A DNA stretch of 64,000 nucleotides from assembly GCA_013398055.1 (NCBI GenBank), contig VZRS01000232.1:248001-312000 (forward strand), read 5' to 3'. The position numbers and the translations under genes were made by a program. Below, one piece after another: positions 49,179-60,200 of the stretch. Each line of letters starts with the position of its first letter. Position 1 is the first letter of the stretch. Under the pieces are notes generated by a model. The model did not search any database. It was not told the DNA's origin and saw only the letters and a program-made list of their open reading frames with translations. Source of the DNA: Ifrita kowaldi (lineage: Eukaryota > Chordata > Aves > Passeriformes > Cinclosomatidae).

Positions 49179-51541
49179 TTTGGATTAAGAGAAAACTGGG
49201 ATACCTGACTTCACTGTAAATGAGCAGATTTTCCTATTTGAGAGAAGCACTGCTTCTAGCCTGAGAACTGCAGATTTGGATCATGCCTGAGCTCCAGTAC
49301 AGGGGTTTCTGTTGCGTTCTCCTACCCTGATTTCCTTAGTAACGACACAGGGCATCTAATCAATGTTGTCCACCCACCTGCTTAGAAAATCAGTAAATAA
49401 TTTTGACGGTATTTGACAAAAAGTTATTCCAGAAGTTGCTAGATTCCAACAGGCAGTCTGGAGGCTACATGGCCAGGCCATGCCAAGTCATGAGCATTTA
49501 CTTGGTCCCCCAGGAACCAAGACACAGAGTTTGAGTTGTCCAGCAAGTCAGCAGCAGTGACAAACCCATAAACTGCTGGTACAGCACATAACGTAGGAAC
49601 AGGGAAGAGATGGATGGAGACTGAAGATGCTCTGGCATGAACAAGGGCAGGAAATGCCAGAAGAAAGGACAAAATTGAGTGGTATGGCCAGACAAGCCAA
49701 GGCCACAAGAAATCAGTCCTCCTAGATCTGCTGTTCACAAAGTAAATTTACAAATGCATTTCCTAGGCATGTGTTACTCGCCTGCTTTAAGCATCCAGGG
49801 ACAACATTAAGGTAAGTGCCTATTTCATTTTAGTGGTTTGCTGAAATGAAAAACAGGGAAACCAAATGCTTGCTGGAAGCAGAATAACATGCTGCAATTT
49901 AGCACCAGCATTTACTGCTCTATAGGGCTCCACAGCAGCCAAGCCATGGCAGCACTGAGCATCCACTGCCCATCCAAACACTTGCCAATAGCAGTCCTCT
50001 ATTAACTGTTTCTCAGCCTCCACAGCGAGCTTAAAGCTGTGACCCCAGTCAAACTTACCTCCCAAGCAGAGGGAGTCCTCTGGGGCTCAGAGCTGTGTGT
50101 CTCTACCATGTTCTTCTAACACGGGCTGAGCAACCCCATTGCTCCTGCCTCGGTACTCAACCTGGTGGTGCCCGCCCCACAGAACTGTCTCTCCAGCTCA
50201 AGTATCAACTCTCCTTGTCTTCAGTGTACACTCCTCTCCAAGTTAACTCTATTATCCCACCAAGTTTTGCCATCCTGCAAATGCTGGCAAAAAGCATTTG
50301 TCATGTTGACTTTATTACAAAACAAGAAAAAGGACGTGAGACCCTAGGAAGGGTTTTGCTCCTTCCACTCCCCCCACCTCCCCAGATCACCCTGGAAGAG
50401 AATGTATAGTTCTGTACACAGAATGCTCTTCTCAGACTCAGCTAAGTTCATGGCTCAAATCTCCTTCCTGTCCCAGAAAATGAAGTCCTTCACACAATTA
50501 CTTTTTTAAATAGAGTTTTATGCAAAACCTAGCTCTTTGTGAAGGAGCACCCAGCCATAAATACTGCATGAGGTCTCCAGGTAGTTTAGAATGAAGGTGA
50601 CCTCTGCTGTGACAAAATTGTTCCATTGTAAGAAATCCTCAGCAGAGAGTATTCTGCTACCTCTGGAAAAAGTTATGCTTCCGTGCTTTGAGCACAAATG
50701 GAAAAAGCTTTAGCTGGAGCAAAAGATCAGGAGGGCAAGCTGGCTGCAAGCACCTTAATAAAGTACATGTTTGCATTCCATTATGCTGCACATCAATAGC
50801 TGAACCTTTTCAATAGCAAATAGAGTCTTAAATCAAAGCCAAGCGGTCAAAGTACAATTGCTGGTCTTTAGCAGGCGTGGGGGAGGCAGAGGCACGCCTT
50901 GTGGTACAATGTGATCCACAGCTCTTGCTGTGTGGGGCTTCAAGAACAAAGCTGGCACAGTCTTGTAACATTCATGGCATTTTAGTGTTGTGATTTGCAC
51001 TAAATCGACAGATTTGTGTGTGCTGCCTTTGACCAGGGGCTAGCAATTTGTAGGGTCTTGAAGAAAGAGGAATTTTTAAATTTGTACTCCACAGCTTACT
51101 GTGGCCACCTCAGTCCATCTCAAACACGCATCTCGTTTGAGAAACACCCCCCTGTGGCAATTCCAGGAAGTTGCTAGTGTGACAATGCAAGAACAACTTT
51201 TGCCTTGGACACGGGGAAAGTACATTGGTAAGACAGAAATCAGCAGTGTTAATAACCCCCACCACCACAGACCCTCAGCAGACAGTTCCGAGATCACCTT
51301 TAACTTCCCACAGCCATCCCACTTCACTGCACTGAACTCTCTCCTGCACCGGGGGCACCTCTCCAGAAGTGCAGCCAGATCAAAACTGCACAGCTTCCCC
51401 GTAACAGTCTGCAAAACCCAGGATATAACCAGAAAAGCCTTGTCACTGCAGATTGTCAAGTCTGCTGTCATTCAGTGCATCACTGGCAAAGTGAACCTTA
51501 AACATACATTCTCATTTCAGGACAACTATGTCAAAGTATAT
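49179..51541. other. Intergenic, or distal 3' flank of MTMR12
   Basis: No recognised gene. From 51,076 to 51,571 open frames exist on both strands (see findings). The end of the MTMR12 transcript may reach this region. Confidence 0.5.
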
Positions 51542-53691
51542 TTTATTGACACTCTTCAAACAGCCTGTTAGAGAGAACTAACAGTATGTGACAAAAAGAA
51601 GAAGGAAAAAAAGAAGATAAAAACCTGTAAAACTGCTAGCTTGCATTCAGTGTTAAAACTTGGAGGTATAAACAGAAGCCTGGAGTAAAAATATGAAGTA
51701 TATTTCCAATCCTTCAGTGCAGAAAACCAGCAACAATGGTATTTACTCTACATTAGAACTGTTCCCATGTTCAATTCCAGATATATGCTTCTCTTCTATA
51801 TATATTTCTGATAACTTATGTACAAATAAGATGTCCAACATCTATTCTTTAATACAAATACGTGATCTTCATGACTGAAATATTACAACAGTTTGATCAA
51901 AAGTATAGAAAAATCATTTTAATATCTTTTTTTAATGGCAGCATTTAAAAAACCCCATCCTTGAACCCAAATGACCTTAAAATGACGAGTATTTCTTCAC
52001 CGTAATAATACACTGCTCATTCAACATGCAAAGTATTATTGCATACATGAGTCACAGGAATTACAACTAAGTCTGAAGGAAATGTGCCATAGAGCCTGTT
52101 CTAGCAAGTGCTAGCTGTAAAGATCATACATATCACAGAAGAAAGCGTAAGTACTAGTGTATTTTTAAATAAAACACTACAAACTCAAGTATTGTCCTTG
52201 CACTAAGACTTTAAGGCAATTAAGAGCTGGGAATTCAGTTTGGCACAGCTGCATCAAGCTCTCCCCCTTTCCCAGTTACAAGAATTCATATTTAGAGGGC
52301 TGCTGATGAATTGTTGCTATACATTAATACAACTCAGTATGAAGTGATAAGTTAGTAACAAAAGTTTAATATCCCCAGTTTCACCGAGCTGATCAAATTT
52401 AAGCAACTTTATCCACCAGCTAACTTTTCCAGCATGGATTTCTGAATTTTTATGAGAACAGAGAAAATATTCAATGTCTAACCTCTCAGTGTAACTGATT
52501 TTATGACTTGAATCTGTTCTTGGGGTATTACACAATTTAAGGGTTCAAAACAGATCTGACAGTCAAATAATATTCAGCTTTGTAGAGGATAATTATTTGC
52601 TGTAAAAATACTTTGTATAAACACACACACAGTAGATCCAAGTCAACAGGCATTTCTTTATGGCTTTTTTCACTGAGGTACTGTTGTAACATCCAGCAAC
52701 AGGACCCAAGTGTTCTATGGTATAAACACCACATTCATAAGCTGTACCACCAACTCATGACAAGTGGCAACAGACTGCAAATCCTGCTTCACTGCAGGGT
52801 TACAGGAAAAGAGTCTTCCCTGCTATGTGGAGAGTCTCAGTGCAAGCTACAGAAAGCCTTAAAGGCAACTGGCATCAATGGGGGAAAGTTAAAATGAAAG
52901 TCTCACTCCACTTAAAATGAGAAAAAAATACTCGTGGCAAATTGAAATCTCATTCCTCAAAATTAAGAGCAAACAATATTCCAAGGCAGCAAGGGCATGT
53001 AGCACAGCAGCCATACATTAAGACTTGAAATGTGTCATTAAGCTCTTGCATCTGACCTTTGAGTTAAGTGCATGCACAGGCTCACAGCAACCAAGCTGTG
53101 ACCATGACACCACACAGACCAACAGTGACAAAGGGGAGGGGGCAAGCACATGACTTCTGTTGATCCAACAGCAGACAGAACACCCCAGGTGACCACGAGT
53201 GTATTCCTCAATTGTCAAAAGCTGATCTGTGAATGCACAGTTGGTTGCTTCTTTCACTGTTTACTTTACGTGCGGGGGAAATGCAAATCGCAGCACTCCA
53301 TTCCCAGTACTCTTAGCATAAGGGGAAAGAGATGTTCTATTAAGACAGCATGATTGTTGCCATATGCATTTATCATTCCACCTTTATAGCACGAATTTTA
53401 TTTGCTGTTTTTCTTTTTTAAACAGTGGCCATATGGTTACTCCAGCCAAGACTCCCATTTTTATTACACCTATGCTAAAAATATGTTTCTGCAATAAATA
53501 TTGTTGGAGTGAAATGGAAGTTCAAAACATGCTCAGTTAATTACAAGTAGTTCTTTCCAATTGAGGTTTTTTAACCCCACAAACCCATTGAACATGCTGC
53601 AGATGCTCGAGTTCCTTACATGAAGATACAGCACAACATTTAAAACTCAGTGCTTAGCCACATACAATCCATACTGTAATCTATATACATG
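51542..53691 (-). other. MTMR12: MTMR12 3' UTR region (extent uncertain)
   Basis: This follows the MTMR12 stop codon on the minus strand. It is AT-rich and free of recognised repeats. AATAAA hexamers on the minus strand lie at 53460-53465, 53397-53402 and 51542-51547, giving possible UTRs of about 0.25, 0.3 or 2.15 kb. The long form is my preference because the region is repeat-free, but this is weak evidence. Confidence 0.4.
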
Positions 53692-54267
53692 TTACAACAT
53701 ATCCCCACTTAGATCAACAAACTCATCATCCCTCTTGACCAAGTCATCTTCGTCTTCCAAGTCTTTCCAGGTGCTAGTGGGTAATGCTGGTTTGACAGAC
53801 TGTCTCTGAAGTAAAGCAAATGGAAACAAGGATGACAAACGGGCAGAATTTCTCAGCATGGGAACAGAATGCACATCTCCAGACACAGCCTGACTGTGCT
53901 CTTCATCCATTTTCACCTGCAGGCTTTGCACTTCCTCCATCAAGTCCAGAATCTTGGCGGCTGTAGCTATTGTTCCACCTCCGTGAAGCTGGGCCTCAGG
54001 TATCCATCGTAGGTAACGCTGCGCCCAGACTTTTATTTCGGGGCCATCGATGCGTGGTAACAGAAGACCATGGTAGTCGACAGGTTTGCTATGCCAGCTA
54101 TCATAAAACTCTCTTATGCTATTAGGGGGCTCATCTGAAGAATTTATGAACTTGCCAATTCTTTTACCCAGAATGTTTTTAATTAAATGATCTGTCTCCT
54201 CCCTGAAAAATCCTCTCTTCGTGGAAGGCTTTGCCTGTGTCAGTGGCAATGAAAGTTGCCGTTGATG
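53692..54267 (-). CDS. MTMR12: MTMR12 last coding exon
   Basis: 191 codons plus the TAA stop at 53692-53694. The acceptor is TTTTCTCTTAAAG before CATCAACGG, so the peptide starts HQRQLSLPLTQAK. It holds the charged linker, the REFYDSWHSKPVDYHGLLLP segment, IKVWAQRYLRWIPEAQ, a coiled coil, and a C-terminal acidic tail ending DEFVDLSGDML. Confidence 0.95.
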   Translation of the reverse strand, partial: HQRQLSLPLTQAKPSTKRGFFREETDHLIKNILGKRIGKFINSSDEPPNSIREFYDSWHSKPVDYHGLLLPRIDGPEIKVWAQRYLRWIPEAQLHGGGTIATAAKILDLMEEVQSLQVKMDEEHSQAVSGDVHSVPMLRNSARLSSLFPFALLQRQSVKPALPTSTWKDLEDEDDLVKRDDEFVDLSGDML

Positions 54268-57200
54268 CTTTAAGAGAAAAGAGAAGAAAAATACTCAGAT
54301 AAATATTAATGGGACTTCAGAAAGCAGCTTTAAGAGTAAGAAAAAGTTGTATTCAGAAACTATTTGCAAGCAATAGTCACTTGAACTATATAGCAAAGCA
54401 GTGGCTGTGTTTAAACTTATTTTTCAATACATCATATACTTCACAGAGTGTACTTATTGCCAGCTACCTTCCCTGCACTAACCAAAAGTAACACTGATAA
54501 AGAAATTTTCTTTGAAAATTCCAAATCCTTTGCTTACATTCAAGTATTACAAATGGTCCATGTTTAATTTAAGCTAGTTAGAGATCAGAGAGCACTTGAA
54601 TTATAGGTTTTTATCCAGTGGTCCCTCACTCCATCTCAGATTAATGCTGTAGATCATACTGGCAGTGTCTCACTTGGGAGTGCTTTGTACAGGACAGAAT
54701 TTAACCAATAAATTATAATTGAAAGAGGCTACTCCAAACAAACATTTTTCCCTGAATTAGTGCTACTTTCCAGTAATGAAGTGGTCCATCCATAATCCTC
54801 CATACCCCAGACAGTGTTTTGCTGTTGTTGGTCCCCCTCCCACTCCAAGTGCAGACACACACTCCCGTTACACTCAGACAAAATCAGGGAGGCAAATACA
54901 GACCTGCTATGTATTTCATCAGGTACTCCATGGAACAACTAAATGAACTCCCTTCAAACATGTCAGTGCAACTCACTGAATGTTAAATCTCATGACCTAC
55001 CACTATACTTGCACAGAAGTATGAAGAAATAGAATCCCTAGCTTCATGGCTATGAATAGTTATTGTAAAACAGTTATTTTCAACTGAGGTGGATGCAAAT
55101 TTGGTTCTTAAAATCCAGGTGGGTCTGAGGTACACATGCATTTTCCCAATTAAAAAACATCTGCACCAATACTTTCACTGTGAGTACGTTTGAAATAAGA
55201 GGTATGCAAAATACTTCTAGAATTTAAAAAATAGTTTAGTTTAGCAGCACGTATCTTACTTTGAATCGTGCAGTCTTCCGTTGACTTTTATCTGGTTTTG
55301 GTTTCTCTGCATAAAGAGGGTTGTTCAGAAAAGCCTGGGCCTTGGAGTCAAACTGCACAGACCAGTCCCACACAGTAAGGAATCTGAAAGGACCACCTTG
55401 TGTCTTGAGGCTCTCCCCACTCTGCCAAAACAAACAAGTCACATTTAATACTGCTAGAGGGGAATTCTGACCAAGTCAAGGTGAAATTAAGAAACTGGCT
55501 TTTCAGAAAAAAGGCCACGGAGTTGCAACAACACTTGTGATTTCTATGTGTTCAAAAACTGAACAACAGTGCAATTACACTTTCACTGATTAAAATAAGG
55601 TTAAATAATCTCAGGGAAAAAAAGGTTTTGAAACTTGGGCAGGAGACAGACACTTGGATTCCTCAAACACAGGGAGCATGTTAGGATTCCAAACAACAAA
55701 AGTTAACTGCAGTCATGCAGTGCTACTGGTCTAGATTTTGTGATCAATGATTTATTTGTATGAAAGACAGTTGTCTTCACTTTTTCCTTTAGTCTCTGTG
55801 CAGCCTTGCAGAGGACACTCCCACTGCTCCCAGCTTCTTAGGCTAGAGAAGAGCATGAACCGAATATAAATCAACACTCAGGAGATGCTGATTTTGGAAC
55901 ACAACAGAATATAATATACAAGAATTTTGTAGGTAACTTATTCTGCAGAACAGCTGGATAGTCCTCATAGGTTAAGGAGCTCCAATTTCACTGAAGAATA
56001 TTAAAACATGAAAATACAACCACACATTTCAGGTTATGTATTCCTTCTGTCGTCATAAACTCCTAAATCCTGAACTTGACTCCTTATGGCCAAAATTGCA
56101 CTTGTTCACCCTTCAAGGCACTTCAATGAGTAAGGAAAAAGCTGCTGTTGGGAACTAGCTTTTTTTGAGTGTTCCTTGTTTGTTGGTCAAACTCATTCTC
56201 CAACACAGTGTGTCCAAAAAATACCAAACCCTTACCTTATTAGTGTCTCTTTGATGCTGAGAGTTGAAGAAAAAAGTGCTAAAAATAGGCACATAGAGGC
56301 TGTCTGACAAGACAGTTAAGTAAGTTTCCGTGAACTCGAATGCTGGAGGATACTGTTGTACCAGCTGCCAAACACAATTTAGCAGGAGCAGAAAAACAGG
56401 AGCCTAAGTAAATAAAATACTTCATCAGTTTCAAAAAAAGTTAAAATTGTTCCACCACGCAGACTGTTTATTTTATAGTATTTAGTGTCTCCAAATACAA
56501 ATCTTAAGGCAAGAAGCCTGATTAACTACAGAACTGCTGCATCTATACTTGGCTGAACTCTGTAAAAGTATTATCTGAGCTACCCTTGGCCAACTGTTGA
56601 CAGAAGAGGGGAGCACTTTCTACTCTGAATTTAAAAGTTGCCACCATGCAGCGTTTTAAGGGTGGCAAAGCAAAACTAGTTTATAGCAATTCTTGATCAG
56701 AATTAGTCAGTTTACATCTGTTATTTCCATTCTGTATAGCAATCTGATCTAGTCCCAAAGCAAGACAGTATAAAACTGATCTCTAGATGTGACAGGAATA
56801 AGGCAATTAACCTGAGTTATTTCTATGGATGCTACCACCATTTAACACAGTTGTCAAGGGCACAGGATACATGACTTCCAAAAGACCCAAGACTGGGAAA
56901 TTTTACATTTGTTCTCTTCAATTATAAAGCCACTGCTGACCTCTGAACAGCAAAAATAGTGTCACTGTACAAACATCAACCCGTAAAACAAAACACAAAA
57001 GATCCTCAGAGTAACTGGAACTTCTGGACTAACAGCTAAATCCCTCCTTGTGCTGAGTAAGCTTGTAAATAGTAAGTAAGGAAAGCAATTAAAAAAATCA
57101 TACCTCCTCTTTTTCACTTTTGTGTAAGTGGTTACAGCGATCCAAAAAGCCATGTCCTCCAATCACCCACTCCTTCTGAATAAGGCTCTGAAACCCTGAC

Positions 57201-60200
57201 TTTGTTCTGCTGTATGAATCCATCATCACTTGAACCAGACTCGAGATTACACAGCATAGATCAGTAGCACTCTCTTCTACAAGGGAGAGTAGAAACCATA
57301 TTCTTTACTGAGTCATTCCTCAAACTTTGTGGAAGAAAGCAAAGCATTGCCACGTTCACATAAACAAAACAGTATTTCAGGATCAGAGCAGCACAGAAAT
57401 TTTTGCAAGTCAGAGGGAAGTTAATCCATGATTCCAAATATAAGGTTACTTACATGTTTATCCTAGGAAAATACTTTGACAATAAAGCCTGCAAGCCCCA
57501 ACCTTTACCACTACAACTTGCCTGTGCCCTTCAGTCTCCCACAAAGCACACCCCGCCCCTCAGTCCCTTACCCTTCCTATCCTCCACGCCTCTTTTCACA
57601 AGGTGTGAAACTGCCTCCTTGTGCAACATATATTCCTCACCTTTCCAAAAGGTGCCTCCAGAAAACACCTCTTTCCTGTGCTGGGTTTCTCAAGTGGCAA
57701 TATAGGGAAAAACTCAACTAAATTGCCAATCCAAGAGTCACTCAATGGTTAACGTTAGGTTTGGTTTTCCATGTGACTACTCAGTCTAGAAAAATAAACT
57801 GCTCAACATGTTTACAGTAAGCATATTCTTCCATGTATTTTTAATAAAGAGGCTACAGAATATCCAGCATGTATCTAGAAAATATGAACTTTATTTTGCA
57901 AAGTTTTCTTATTACTGGTCCTTCGTGTAGATATGGCTCCCCTTCCCCTTAAAGTACAGTAAAGGGTCTAGGAGACCTTAAATAAAATAAACTGGGCAAC
58001 AGGAATGTTACCTCTTCTTTATGCATGACTCTCCTGACAATTTATCAGCAGCTTTCTCATTCATATCCTATCTTAGCCTGGAACGGTGCTTACCATATTT
58101 TTTTAACTACAGGAAGCATTTCCAGGTGTGTGAGAGATTTAGGTGCTTTACTCTTACTAGTACAGTATGAATTTTAGCAAGTCTCTACCGTAATTATAAA
58201 CTTACAGCTTAAACTACTTCAAAATTAATTAAAAAAAATAAATATATAGGACTATCTCATTAAATACGTACCTATGAGGAGAACATTTGTATGCTGTATT
58301 TCCAGACACTCAGCAACTTCTATTGCTTTCTTCAAGACTCTCCTGTTTTGGTACAGGAAAAGTGAAGTGAAGTTTCTTATATTAGTTTCCCCTTGACAGG
58401 GTTAGAATGCCATGCTTGAAACTTGACTAGTTCTTTAAAACACAAAGCCCATGCTCAGTTTGTGTAAATGAAGAACTGTTTAGCTTCAAGAACATTTTAT
58501 TTGGCCATTAACCATGCATTTTCAGTTGCTATGATACAATACTTTATTTTGGACCAACAGCAGCCATCACACCCTGAAGTGTTAAAATTGTTAAGAACCA
58601 GATCTTTACCCTGGAAAGAGTCAACATCACCACATTTATGTTCTAATGTACTACATACTACATTTCTTCCAAGATCTGGTTTTAAGAGGCAGAGGGAAGG
58701 ATGAGCAATCAGCTCTTATAAACACTCAGACAAAATTTATTCAGAGAACATTATTGCACAAGGAAGACTGAGTAGAATTACAGATCACATAAAATCAGAT
58801 GTTACACTGTTGGTTTCTAGATCTAAATCTTCATAAAGTTAATTCTTTTTTGCAAAAGCCTGCACACAAATTAGGATTTTTGCAATAGCTTAGGCCACTA
58901 ATAGAAGCTGGCAGTTTATTTCTTAAGTGTGGAGTTGTCAGATTCTTTGTTCTATCATCTAGAACATGTGAGAAGGCATTCCTACTAACTGCAAGAGCCA
59001 AGAACAGGCTGATCCAGGAACCAACTGGATCCAAATATGGAAATGACCCGTCTCAAAACAACCTAACGATAGCAACGTGGCCTGGCTTTTACTTTAAACT
59101 ACTTGTGATCTTGGTTATGTCAATGAATTTCTCAACGTATGGTCTTCATTAGAACCTTCAATAAACACGTACATTTAAATTCTGGGTTAACAAGTTAATA
59201 ACTACAAATATTTATTGTTATTAAGACTAGAAGGGACTGGAGCTGACTGCAGAAACACCTCGTGGTAATTAGCTGATCACGGAATAAACTGACAGACAAA
59301 AGAGCTAGCACAAAGTAACACTGAAAACAAAACTCCTCAACATTCCACTACGACAAGCCTTAAGTTAGCCAACACCATTCCAACACTTACTCACTCTGGA
59401 CTGCTGGAAGAAGAAAAGAGAACTTAAGGAACAATCAGCACAGGAGAGGGACAAAACTGAGAAGAAATGTCATTTTATCAATCTTTGGTGGGCTAACATC
59501 TCGAACACTGCACTTCATCTCATCCTAAAGGACATTACAGAAGTAGAGAGTACAGAGAAGAATGGCAAGGCCAGTAAGAGAAATAGAATAGTTTCATGCA
59601 AGAAACAAATAGGATTCTTGAGTTTGGAAAGAAGGTGACAGTGCAGGACAGAAATTACTGGATCTATAGTTTTAAAAGGCTTTCTGGAAGAGTTGTAATT
59701 GGAATGATCTGCTACTTCTCACATCTTTTAAAGTGGAAGGCTTAACACAGGTCTGCACTGTTAAAAACAGTCTCAAGTTGCAGAAATAAGATATATAAAT
59801 GCAACCATAAGCCTGTCTTAATTTTTTTCCTACTGGCAGTAAAAAAAATCATTCAATTTCAAGAAACTAGCTAGAAAACCCACTACAAATGCATTTACCA
59901 ACAATTTGAAACACAGAAAGCTGAAGATAGAGCAAACCTGATTATTTCTAGCCAGTTTGTGCTCTCCAGTAATGAAAACCATTTCACATCAGTTGCCCAG
60001 AAGTCTGTACTGTTATCTGCAAAAAGAAGAGAAAAACAAAAAATTGGTTTGTTCACTCATGCATACATACAGTGATAATTAGCAGCCATCCATTGTATTC
60101 CCCTTCAGTTATGAACTGGTACAAAACAACCAGTACTAAAGAGTCAGCAAATCTGAATCACTATTAAAGCTGACACCTTGTAACTAAATAAGGAAGTGAA

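Noticed and set aside
59550..59760. Possible old CR1 copy in an MTMR12 intron
   Set aside because: Only a vague likeness to CR1 phrases; too diverged to support without an alignment.
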